From Robiginitomaculum sp. (GTDB lineage: Bacteria > Pseudomonadota > Alphaproteobacteria > Caulobacterales > Maricaulaceae), in assembly GCA_021776515.1 (NCBI GenBank), contig JAJFFS010000012.1, forward strand, positions 1 to 64,000: a stretch of DNA of 64,000 nt, given 5' to 3'. The notes under the pieces were generated by a model. It was not told the origin of the DNA and did no database searches. It saw nothing but the letters and a program-made list of their open reading frames with translations. This document shows, in pieces, positions 5,941 to 13,889 of the stretch. A program made the translations under genes and the position numbers. Numbering within the stretch: position 1 is the first letter of the stretch; the number at the start of each line of letters is the position of its first letter.

Positions 5941-8343
5941 ATGATGACTTCCACAAACAAGGGACAGCGCCGCTACTGGCTGGCCGGTAATCGCGAAGCG
6001 GGTCAGGACGTATTTTTTGTCGAGGCACTCGACAAGTCTATATGGAAACCTGGCACCGCAGAAAACTGGGATACCTGCTGGTACACAGGCATGCCAGACC
6101 CTGGAGTTTTTGAACAACTTGATGACTATAAAACCATCAATCACATCCCCGGCAATAACGGGCTGACCATCAAGGACTATCTTCATGAAACACTGCGGGC
6201 CACACGGACACGCCTGAGCAACCAAAAAAACATAGCGCGCATGGGCTATTTTCCACGCGTTTATGCCATGCCCGATGATTACCATGAATTACAGCAATGC
6301 GCCGCCCAAAACCCGAATAAGAAATGGATATTAAAACCCAAAAACTCATCCCGTGGGCGCGGTATTGAGGTAGTGCAGGACATTGCCAATATCCCGCTGA
6401 ATAACAAATGGATGGTACAGGAATATATCGACAATCCCCATGTGATGAATGAGCGCAAATATGTGCTGCGTCTGTACGTACTGGTCACATCTGTTGAGCC
6501 GTTGCGGATTTACCTTCACCGTGAGGGTTTCGCCAAACTGGCCTCCGAGCCTTATAACATCGAAGATCCAGACAATCCGTTTGCGCATTTGACCAATCCC
6601 GATGTCAATGCCACCAATACCGATGCCGATGCGCCCGTGGTATTCGTTGGCTTATCGGAATATCGCCAATGGCTGCGTGATGAGGGCCATGACGACGAGG
6701 CCTTGTTTGCCAAAATCCGCGATCTGGTAACCCTGACCGTTATTTCAGTTCGGGAAAGGATGCGCCGGCGCATTAATGCACAAAAAGCATCTGCACGCGG
6801 GTGCTATGAGTTATTAGGCCTAGATTGTCTGGTGGATGAACAACTCAAACCATGGATTTTGGAATGCAATTTAAGCCCCTCTCTGGAAGTGTGTGCCGGG
6901 CCTGAAGATGGCGGCGATACTGAAACGACTATCAAACGCGGCATGGTAGCCGACATGGTTTCACTGGTCGGTATTAACACGCCCCCAACTGATCATGACA
7001 AGATAAGTAAAGAGGAGCGCATTGCCCGCGATGCTGAAGCAGAACTGTCCCGCGCTGGCGATTTTGAATGTTTATTCCCGGCCAGGGAAAATGTCGAAGA
7101 CTATCTCTCGTTTTTCCCGGTGCCGCGTTATGCCGATATGGTCAGTGCTCGCCAGGTTACCGGCGGCGCGTTAAAACCTGTACGGCTGGCCCCAAATTGC
7201 ACAACCGAAATTATATCTGAAGACGAACTGGCGCTTTATTTCGAGAAAAACGGCACCCTTTATACGCCCAACGCTATATCCGGATGGATTTGGCTAAAAA
7301 TTACCGGCGGCGCAGACCCCGAGGATGTTGCCGCAGAACTGATCGCATCACATGAAGCCGCCCATGGTACACCCAGCGAAGACGAAAAATGGATGATCCA
7401 CGAAAACATCTGGGATGCGCTTTCCAATTGGGCGCAACTTGGGCTTTTGCACCGCGAAGGCGAAACGGCACCGGACCTGCCATCATCTCACAAAATGCCC
7501 CAGGCCAGCCTTTCATCAGATACCCTGTTGTTGGGTGAGCGCGTTATCGCCGTTGACTATGGCTGCCCGGCTGTGGCGGCACGGCTTGGTGAAATGTTTG
7601 CCCCCCTCAGAACAAAAGAAAAAGCCAATCTCAGCATTGCCGTGCAACGCGCGCCGGTCGGTTATGCCATGGCCATTGGCCCACAACTTATCACCACCGG
7701 ACTGGGTCTGGATAATGTTGCCCAGGTCGTCAGCCGCGCCCTTTTTGAACAAGCGCCAAATGGCGAAAATGAAATCGCCATAGCCGGCACGCTGGTTCCC
7801 CTAAACGACAAGGAAGCGGTATTGTTTGTGGCCGGGCGCGAAACCCAGTGGGAAGATGCGCTGGCGTTGATGTTCAGTTCCCTAACAAAAAAGGGCTATG
7901 GTGGTGCTGTACGACTAGACCTGAAACAGAAAAATTCAACCTGGGAAATTGGTTTACCAGTGCGTCTGAATGAAGACGACGTCGATACAGTTGAGAAAGC
8001 CCTTGGTACTACGCTGCCATCCTATATTCAGAACTGGACATCGGGAGGGCAAGGCAGGTTATTGGGCGCTGATACTAACAATGATGCCAAGCCCTGTTTC
8101 CTGCGCACAATCATCATTCCCGAACGCAATGAAGCCAATCAAACTGCATTGCAACAGGCCAGTATACACCGGGCGCTGGACGCACTTCTGGTTTCTGCGG
8201 TGGGGGAACAAGGCGCAAGCCTTACCGGGGCGCAGGTTAGCGCCTTGAATAATTGGCTGGAGGAGTGTGATGTGCGTACCTTAAGTTTCTCTAATCCAGC
8301 GGACGCCGCACAAAAACTCGCCAAGGCAATGGAAATAGGGTAA
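5941..8343 (+). CDS. TTL-type ATP-grasp ligase / PqqD / HprK-like fusion protein
   Basis: 800 residues, no signal peptide, so cytoplasmic. Residues about 60-345 match the tubulin-tyrosine-ligase ATP-grasp fold: WILKPKNSSRGRGIEVV (129-145) for ATP, VQEYIDNP (159-166), RKYVLRLYVLV (172-182) and YELLGLDCLVDEQLKPWILE then CNLSPSL (289-315) with the metal-binding E308/N310 pair. Residues about 415-507 look like PqqD (SGWIWLKITGG, then WDALSNWAQLGLLHRE), the fold that serves as RiPP recognition element. Residues about 525-800 resemble HPr-kinase-related proteins, but where the P-loop should be the sequence is VAGRETQWEDALAL, lacking GKS/T. AAGGG precedes two adjacent ATGs; 5944 is an equally good start. 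It is 28 bp upstream of cytochrome b561. The TTL family joins amino acids to peptide carboxylates; the substrate here is unknown. Confidence 0.85.
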   Translation: MMTSTNKGQRRYWLAGNREAGQDVFFVEALDKSIWKPGTAENWDTCWYTGMPDPGVFEQLDDYKTINHIPGNNGLTIKDYLHETLRATRTRLSNQKNIARMGYFPRVYAMPDDYHELQQCAAQNPNKKWILKPKNSSRGRGIEVVQDIANIPLNNKWMVQEYIDNPHVMNERKYVLRLYVLVTSVEPLRIYLHREGFAKLASEPYNIEDPDNPFAHLTNPDVNATNTDADAPVVFVGLSEYRQWLRDEGHDDEALFAKIRDLVTLTVISVRERMRRRINAQKASARGCYELLGLDCLVDEQLKPWILECNLSPSLEVCAGPEDGGDTETTIKRGMVADMVSLVGINTPPTDHDKISKEERIARDAEAELSRAGDFECLFPARENVEDYLSFFPVPRYADMVSARQVTGGALKPVRLAPNCTTEIISEDELALYFEKNGTLYTPNAISGWIWLKITGGADPEDVAAELIASHEAAHGTPSEDEKWMIHENIWDALSNWAQLGLLHREGETAPDLPSSHKMPQASLSSDTLLLGERVIAVDYGCPAVAARLGEMFAPLRTKEKANLSIAVQRAPVGYAMAIGPQLITTGLGLDNVAQVVSRALFEQAPNGENEIAIAGTLVPLNDKEAVLFVAGRETQWEDALALMFSSLTKKGYGGAVRLDLKQKNSTWEIGLPVRLNEDDVDTVEKALGTTLPSYIQNWTSGGQGRLLGADTNNDAKPCFLRTIIIPERNEANQTALQQASIHRALDALLVSAVGEQGASLTGAQVSALNNWLEECDVRTLSFSNPADAAQKLAKAMEIG

Positions 8344-8371
8344 ACTTGGCTAAATTATAAGGAACAGCATT

Positions 8372-9103
8372 ATGGAAAAGCCGACTTACAAAAGCTATCC
8401 GGTTTGGGATGTGCCAGTACGGCTTTTTCACTGGGTGAATGTTGCCTGTGTGATCAGCCTGATTGCCATGGGCACGGTTATTTTATGCGCAAAAAAACTG
8501 GGCCTTGATACAGATGGAAAAGTCTTGATAAAGACGGTTCATGTTTATGTTGGGTACGTCTTTGTAATAAATTTAGCTATTCGTCTGGTATGGGGTTTAG
8601 TGGGCAACCGCTTCGCACGCTGGACCAGCATTCTGCCCTTGGGTGGTGGATTTGTAAAAAAACTGAAGACCTATGTGGCCGCACAAAAGGCAGGCAAGCC
8701 GCAATATTACCTTGGCCATAATCCTAAAGGCGTATTGGCCGTCATAGCGCTGTTTCTGGTGATGATGACCATGGCAACAACAGGCCTTGTGCTGGCCGGG
8801 ACGGATATTTATTTTCCACCCTTTGGTGCCATGATCCAGGAATGGGTGGCCGCCGCCGGGGTCAATCCGGCAGATGTTGTTCCTTATGTCAAAGACAATG
8901 TGGATACCGAGGCCTTCAAGGAAATGCGTGCCTTTCGCAAACCCTTTATCACCCTTCATTACTGGACATTTTTTGTTGTTCTGGGGCTAATCGCGCTTCA
9001 TATTGGCGCGGTGGTTTACACCGAGATCAAGGTTGGCGGCGGTTTGGTTTCCGCCATGTTCACCGGCAAAAAAATCCTGCCACGTGAACCCGAAGATCAA
9101 TAG
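8372..9103 (+). CDS. Cytochrome b561 family membrane protein
   Basis: 243 residues with four hydrophobic spans (about 25-42, 58-78, 120-140, 192-212). It opens with VWDVPVRLFHW, the signature of the b561/Ni-Fe-hydrogenase b-subunit group. Histidines in RLFHW, KTVHVYVGY, LHYWTFF and LHIGAVV give four candidate haem ligands for two b-type haems. It would move electrons between quinol and periplasmic haem partners across the inner membrane. AAGGAAC stands 7-9 bases before the ATG, and the gap to the TTL-PqqD gene is 28 bp, so they form one operon. The adjacent c-type proteins are natural redox partners, though that is inferred from position. Confidence 0.93.
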   Translation: MEKPTYKSYPVWDVPVRLFHWVNVACVISLIAMGTVILCAKKLGLDTDGKVLIKTVHVYVGYVFVINLAIRLVWGLVGNRFARWTSILPLGGGFVKKLKTYVAAQKAGKPQYYLGHNPKGVLAVIALFLVMMTMATTGLVLAGTDIYFPPFGAMIQEWVAAAGVNPADVVPYVKDNVDTEAFKEMRAFRKPFITLHYWTFFVVLGLIALHIGAVVYTEIKVGGGLVSAMFTGKKILPREPEDQ

Positions 9104-9730
9104 TTAAAAAACTTCATGAAGGACAACCAGCTTCCACTGCCCCTGCGTACGATAAAGCCAGAACACATCACCATAGGCGGTGCCAGGTAAACGGCCATCG
9201 GTACAGCCTGCCTCTTTGGTTGTGGCCTTATCAGTGAATGATAACAGCCAGGTGCATACCGTGTTTGAGTGTTCACCGACGATGGTCCAGCGGGCATCTG
9301 TTACCCGGGCATCCGCAAGGGCATCCTTGCGCTGGCGGGTTATCTTTTCACTCCCTATGCAGCCTGTTATGTACCCGTTCGCAGCCTGATGAGCAGTGAC
9401 CGCACCCCCACCGGCCGCAGCCGTTAACATGGTACGGCAAGCGGCGCTGGCAAAGGCCAGATCAACGGAGGGCTCGCCGATGATCTGATGAAGACGGGCC
9501 ACCATGGCTTCCCCTTGCGGACTAAGAGGGCAGTTTAAGGCATTGCAATCAGGGGATACTTTACGGGCATGGCGCACAACCAGAATATGACGATCCGCAC
9601 CACGAACGTCTTGCTGATTTGCGGTGGGTACATGCGCCAGCAAACCTGGCCTGTCAAAAGGGACATCTGCCCGAATGGCCGTACACCCCAACAGAATGCC
9701 GCAGATCAGAAACGCACCAACGAATTTCAT
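9104..9730 (-). CDS. Histidine phosphatase superfamily lipoprotein
   Basis: The start is set at 9730, giving a 208-residue precursor that begins MKFVGAFLICGILLGCTA, a lipoprotein signal with lipobox LLGC (Cys16). An upstream in-frame start at 9811 would hide this signal. The core has LVVRHARK, the RHG-like catalytic box with its phospho-accepting His, LSPQGEAMVARL, and a later GEHSNTV, the second catalytic His of this superfamily. This predicts a periplasmic phosphohydrolase or a relative. The substrate is unknown. Its stop codon begins one base after the cytochrome b561 stop, a convergent arrangement. Confidence 0.85.
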   Translation of the reverse strand: MKFVGAFLICGILLGCTAIRADVPFDRPGLLAHVPTANQQDVRGADRHILVVRHARKVSPDCNALNCPLSPQGEAMVARLHQIIGEPSVDLAFASAACRTMLTAAAGGGAVTAHQAANGYITGCIGSEKITRQRKDALADARVTDARWTIVGEHSNTVCTWLLSFTDKATTKEAGCTDGRLPGTAYGDVFWLYRTQGQWKLVVLHEVF

Positions 9731-9812
9731 TTTTTGTTTTCCCAGACCGTGGACACAGAAAATTCTGCGCGTTATAGCTTTTCTAGCACCCTGATTGATA
9801 GAGGAATACATT

Positions 9813-9893
9813 ATGACAGCCCTGCTTGCTATCCTAGCCGTCTTTGGAATTTTTTCTGTTCTTAATCTGATTGAATACGGTCGTCTGGACTAG
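9813..9893 (+). CDS. 26-residue single-span membrane peptide
   Basis: A very short frame starts at ATG 9813, eight bases after GAGG, and ends in TAG. The sequence is a single hydrophobic helix (about residues 3-18) followed by NLIEYGRLD. It lies in the gap between two genes on the opposite strand, and I recall short proteobacterial peptides ending in a similar N-L-x-E-x-G-R-x-D motif. The strong ribosome site and clean membrane helix argue for a real small protein. Function unknown; such peptides often bind larger membrane complexes. Confidence 0.6.
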   Translation: MTALLAILAVFGIFSVLNLIEYGRLD

Positions 9894-9904
9894 ACTTGAT
9901 TTAT

Positions 9905-10537
9905 TCAGGCCGCGGTTTCACTCAAGAACTGCGCCAAAATCCGGGGCGGTTGCGCCCCTGAAACACCTCGTTTCCGGTCGGCAATAAATGTTGGTACGCC
10001 GCGCACGCCTATGGCCTGCGCCTCCTGCACTTCGCGCTTTATCTGATCCACATCACGATCAGATTTCAGAAGCTCTGTCACCAGCGTTTCATCCAGACCT
10101 ATTTGTCCGCCAAGTGCGGCCAGTATGGCGGGGTCGCCGACATCCAAACCATTGGTAAAAAAGGCTTCAAACAAGGCCTCTTTTGCCTCCCACCCCTTGT
10201 CCTGTCCCTCGGCCCAGCGGATCAAACGATGAGCATCCAGTGTATTGGGCCGCCGGGTAATTTTATCAAAACGAAAATCAATACCAGCCTCAACGCCGGC
10301 CTCTTGCAGGCGCGCAAGTCCGGCCTTACGTGCTGCCTTGTCAGGAAATTTGCGATCCATATAGGCGTGATACTCCAGACCTTCCTTGGGAATACCTTCG
10401 TCCAGAAAAAAGGGCCGGAAAGAGATTTCCACCTCGGCCTCATCGCCCAGTGCTTCCAGGGCAACCTTGGCATTGCGCAAGCCAATCCAGCACCAGGGAC
10501 AGACTATGTCGGAAACAATATCGAGAGTTGTTTTCAC
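9905..10537 (-). CDS. DsbA-family oxidoreductase, FrnE/HCCA-isomerase-like
   Basis: 210 residues, no signal peptide, so cytoplasmic. It opens with IVSDIVCPWCWIG, the thioredoxin-like CPWC site of the DsbA/FrnE group that also includes 2-hydroxychromene-2-carboxylate isomerases. The helical insert with NTLDAHRLIRWA and the cis-Pro loop GVRGVPTFI match the FrnE branch. Probable role is thiol-disulfide exchange or glutathione-linked isomerisation. The start overlaps the ketoacyl synthase stop by four bases (ATGA), so the two are translated together. The C-terminal half reads cleanly with no frameshift. Confidence 0.9.
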   Translation of the reverse strand: MKTTLDIVSDIVCPWCWIGLRNAKVALEALGDEAEVEISFRPFFLDEGIPKEGLEYHAYMDRKFPDKAARKAGLARLQEAGVEAGIDFRFDKITRRPNTLDAHRLIRWAEGQDKGWEAKEALFEAFFTNGLDVGDPAILAALGGQIGLDETLVTELLKSDRDVDQIKREVQEAQAIGVRGVPTFIADRKRGVSGAQPPRILAQFLSETAA

Positions 10538-11658
10538 CGTTTGCGCACCACAACGGTCCCGGCGCTATAACCCGCACCAAATGAACAAATCAGGCCCAGA
10601 TCACCGGTTACAAAATCATCCGAATGCTTGTGAAAGGCAATGATTGAACCGGCAGAGGAGGTATTGGCGTATTTATCTAAAATCACCGGCGCGTCCTCTT
10701 CACGGACCTCTTTGCCCATAACCCGTTTGGCAATTAGCTGGTTCATCGAGAGGTTAGCCTGATGCAACCACATGCGTTTTAGCTGGTGCGGGGCCAGGTT
10801 CAGTTCGGCCATGTGTTCGCCAATCATGCCAGAGACCAGCGGCACCACTTCACGGAAAACTTTACGGCCTTCCTGCACAAACAATTTATCATCCTGACCA
10901 ATACCTTCGGGAGCGGCACGATTTAAAAATCCAAAATTGTTGCGGATATTATTGGAAAATTTGGTTTTCAGCTTGGCACCCAGAATATCATAGCCGGCAC
11001 CATTAGTGCGGCTTTCTTCCTCTACCAAAATGGCTGTTGCCACATCGCCAAAGATAAAATGACTGTCGCGGTCACGAAAATTCAAATGCCCTGAGCAAAT
11101 TTCAGGGTTGCACACCAGCACGGATTTAGCCTGCCCGGAAGCGATCATGCTCTGCGCCGTAGCCAGACCAAATGTGGCCGATGAACAGGCGACATTCATG
11201 TCATAACCAAAGCCATCTTCCATGCCCAGCGCGTCCTGGACCTCAACAGAGATCGCCGGATAGGCCCGTTGCAGGTTTGAACAGGCCACCAGCACCGCAT
11301 CTATATCCTTGGCATCGCGGTTCGCCCGTGTCAGGGCATCCTGCGCCGCATTAGTGGCGATCTCAGCCAGTATGGATAGCTCTTCATCAGGGCGCTCAGG
11401 AATGCGCGGCGCCATGATGGCAGGGTCCAGCACAGCATCTTTGGAAACCACATAACGGGATTTTATACCAGAAGCTTTTTCAATAAACCCGGCAGAAGAA
11501 AGCGGCTTTGCCTCAACTTCTTCGCGTTCTATCGCTTGGGCATGTTCAGCATTCCACTGGTTTGCCCAGGCATTATAACTCTCGACCAGCTCTTCATTGG
11601 AAATGCTTTGCGACGGCGTCCACAGACCCGTCGTACTCAATACGGCGTTGTTTTGCAT
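10534..11658 (-). CDS. 3-oxoacyl-ACP synthase III family protein (FabH2-like)
   Basis: 374 residues, somewhat longer than classical FabH. The catalytic triad is visible: Cys in MNVACSSATFG, His in WLHQANL and Asn in YANTSSAG. The overall sequence closely follows the Pseudomonas PA3286-type enzymes that feed octanoyl-CoA from beta-oxidation into fatty acid synthesis (for example GHLNFRDRDSHFIFGD and NNIRNNFGFLNRA). I infer a similar bypass role rather than the main initiation step. It overlaps the FrnE-like gene by four bases, forming a two-gene unit. Confidence 0.92.
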   Translation of the reverse strand: MQNNAVLSTTGLWTPSQSISNEELVESYNAWANQWNAEHAQAIEREEVEAKPLSSAGFIEKASGIKSRYVVSKDAVLDPAIMAPRIPERPDEELSILAEIATNAAQDALTRANRDAKDIDAVLVACSNLQRAYPAISVEVQDALGMEDGFGYDMNVACSSATFGLATAQSMIASGQAKSVLVCNPEICSGHLNFRDRDSHFIFGDVATAILVEEESRTNGAGYDILGAKLKTKFSNNIRNNFGFLNRAAPEGIGQDDKLFVQEGRKVFREVVPLVSGMIGEHMAELNLAPHQLKRMWLHQANLSMNQLIAKRVMGKEVREEDAPVILDKYANTSSAGSIIAFHKHSDDFVTGDLGLICSFGAGYSAGTVVVRKR

Positions 11659-11723
11659 AAAAATCCCTAAATACGTTTACGCCCTGCTTTTACGCTTTTT
11701 ATGCCAAAAGGCCAGTGGGCCCA

Positions 11724-12812
11724 TCATGCCAGAACCAGTTTGAAATTTTCACGTTTCAAACGCGGCTCCACCGTCATGGTCTTCAAATCCTCGGCCCCGA
11801 TGCGGGTCAGCAGCGCATCAGCAGCGTCTCTGTCAGCACCTGTAAGGCCTGTATAATGATCCAGCACACGTTGTAACATCCACAAGGGATACGGGAAGAT
11901 AGCCCGGTCTTCCTCCACCCCGCCGATTTTATATTTATGGAACCCGGTAAGGCGCGGCAACTCGTTCACACCCGGATTATCACCAACCCATTTTTGTAAA
12001 TCCGCAAGGCTGTCCTGCATTATGGGTAAATGCTCGCGGGCAAACATGGTGAGGATTGGTATGAGTGTTTCCGGCACCTCATCACCACCAGTAAATTCGC
12101 CGGTTAAAACGTGTTGCGGCGCATGGGCACGCCGCGCCCAATCGGCAACACGAGGCGCGACGCGCTCCATAATTTCACCCGAGGCCGGATCACGATAATT
12201 GTGCGCATAGAGCGGCCCTAAAAGGCCGTAATCGCCAATGCTGGGCCGGGTGCCAAACAAAAACGGATGCGCCGCCAGATGGGTGTCAAAGGCATGTAAA
12301 AACTCTTCATAGGTTTTCTCGATCGCCGGGGCTGTTTTGGGCGTAATGCCCAGAAACGGCAGCGATCCCTTGAATTTTTCCGCAGCCTTTTTGCCAAGTT
12401 TATAACGCTCCTCGGCGGGCAAATCAGGAAACGCAGTATTGCCAAACTCCTGATAGGCAAAGTCCTCATTATAGGCCCAGCGATAGTGCATGGCCGCAAT
12501 CAGCAACCATTCATCTCCAAACAATTCCAGTATCAATGCGGCCAGTTTTTGCACCGGCCCATCGGGGTAAACTGATGGGCCCGGCTCATGCGCCTCAAGA
12601 TAATCTATAATGTCAGTGGTATCCTGCACCGTCTCGCCATTTGGCGTTATGAGAACCGGCACCATGCCATATCCCAAGCGGGGAAGGATGTCTTTCTCAT
12701 AAACTTCACGCCGGGATAACACTTCGTGAAATGGCACATTTTTCCAGCGTAAATATCCGCGTACCTTGCCAGAATAAAGCGATAAAGGCGCGGCGAAAAA
12801 CTGATAAGGCAT
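11724..12812 (-). CDS. Long glutathione S-transferase family protein
   Basis: 362 residues from the ATG at 12812, chosen because translation then begins directly at the thioredoxin-like domain (PYQFFAAPLSLYSGKVRGYL). An in-frame start at 12839 would add nine residues. The N-terminal fold runs to about residue 75 (YGMVPVLITPNGETVQDTTD), then an all-helical GST C-domain with PSIGDYGLLGPLYAH. The last 120 or so residues go beyond the usual 200-230 residue GST, a feature of a bacterial subfamily. Substrate unknown. AGGA lies ten bases upstream. Confidence 0.88.
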   Translation of the reverse strand: MPYQFFAAPLSLYSGKVRGYLRWKNVPFHEVLSRREVYEKDILPRLGYGMVPVLITPNGETVQDTTDIIDYLEAHEPGPSVYPDGPVQKLAALILELFGDEWLLIAAMHYRWAYNEDFAYQEFGNTAFPDLPAEERYKLGKKAAEKFKGSLPFLGITPKTAPAIEKTYEEFLHAFDTHLAAHPFLFGTRPSIGDYGLLGPLYAHNYRDPASGEIMERVAPRVADWARRAHAPQHVLTGEFTGGDEVPETLIPILTMFAREHLPIMQDSLADLQKWVGDNPGVNELPRLTGFHKYKIGGVEEDRAIFPYPLWMLQRVLDHYTGLTGADRDAADALLTRIGAEDLKTMTVEPRLKRENFKLVLA

Positions 12813-12847
12813 GTTAGAAATATCCTGAAAAATGACCAAAAAGCAAA

Positions 12848-13387
12848 TTAAAAAGGGTTCAGCGCGTAGCCTTCATGGTACAATATGGCATGAGCGGTCA
12901 ATGCCGAAAGTGACATATTCACCCCTGGCAACAAGTCTTCGTTATCAATGCCGTAATAGGCCGCCGTTTGCCCGCAAACATAAAATTTTACGCCATGGGC
13001 AATCAGGGTCTTGACCAAGGCAGCATTGCCATTCTCGGCATGTTCATTCTGTGTGCCGTAATACCTGTCGCGGGTAACATCCACAGCCCCTGGGCCATGC
13101 AAAACAACCGCAAGCTGGATATTTTTTCCCTTCATACCCGCCGCAACGTGCATGTTGATAAAACGCGCCGTCGTATCCAGCTGGCGATTGATCTGCCCGG
13201 CCTTGGCTGCCCTGGCAATATCAAAGCGCACCTTGAACACCGCACCTTTAGGGATGGGTTGATCTGACTTAACGTCCGCAATTTTCCCAAATTCGGGTAT
13301 GGCCACGCCAGGGTGGAAAGCCTCTGGCCCCGCAAAGCCCGGTGTAGAGACGATAAAAAACACAAGAGAAATGATAAGCAAACGCAT
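12848..13387 (-). CDS. Periplasmic DsrE-like family protein
   Basis: 179 residues with a clear signal peptide (MRLLIISLVFFIVSTPGFAG). The mature part has the layout of the DsrE/DsrF fold: a strand and helix around FKVRFDIARAAKAGQINRQL, LAVVLHGPGAVDV, a helix with NAALVKTLIAHGVKFYVCGQ holding one Cys, and a closing MSLSALTAHAILYHEGYAL. DsrE proteins carry sulfur or act in redox chemistry, but many exported relatives have no assigned role. It lies 35 bp upstream of the GST gene on the same strand and could be co-transcribed with it. Confidence 0.85.
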   Translation of the reverse strand: MRLLIISLVFFIVSTPGFAGPEAFHPGVAIPEFGKIADVKSDQPIPKGAVFKVRFDIARAAKAGQINRQLDTTARFINMHVAAGMKGKNIQLAVVLHGPGAVDVTRDRYYGTQNEHAENGNAALVKTLIAHGVKFYVCGQTAAYYGIDNEDLLPGVNMSLSALTAHAILYHEGYALNPF

Positions 13388-13889
13388 GGTGAAACCCTGT
13401 AAATCAAACTGACAATAGCAGCCAATTTAAGAGCATGTCGCGCCCTTGTCATGCGCTTATTATTCTCCCTTACCCTCTACTCTGCGGGGGGGGGTGATTA
13501 TGGGGATAGGGTGATAGCTATCTCTCAATCGTCATTCCGGCGAAGGCCGGTATCCATAGTGGGGCATCAAAATAGGCCCCGGCCTTCGCCGGGGTGACGA
13601 CAGTTTTGGTTCTGAAAAACATCTCAAACTTATCCAACCGGGACGCTGGTGAGGTATGATTGTGGCTGGTTTACCGAGGTACTTCCTCTAAAATGTCATT
13701 GCCAGACTTGTTAAGGAAATCCAGAATTTGGTTGAATTATCACAATTTACAATCTGCCTGAATCGACAATTGACGATACAAAACCTTTCTGAATTTCTTG
13801 ACTATAATTTTTTGTAAAAAGGGGGGATTACCAAAGTATTCTTCACTAACGAACTTAGTAATAAACTGCAGATCAACCTCGTCCATACT
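13388..13889. other. Intergenic region between rpoD and the DsrE-like gene
   Basis: About 500 bases without a supported gene. It holds a run of nine G at 13486-13494 and the inverted repeat at 13531-13597. The rest, 13600-13889, is A/T-rich and shows nothing I can name, though it must contain the rpoD 3' end signals and the promoter of the DsrE-like gene near 13388-13440. Confidence 0.5.
13531..13597. repeat. Intergenic palindromic repeat, copy 1
   Basis: Arms GTCATTCCGGCGAAGGCCGG (13531-13550) and CCCCGGCCTTCGCCGGGGTGAC (from about 13577) are inverted copies of each other, and each arm also folds on itself (CCGGC..GCCGG). Related copies occur at about 28361, 38345 and 44129. This is the kind of mobile palindromic element dispersed through many alphaproteobacterial genomes. 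Confidence 0.85.
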
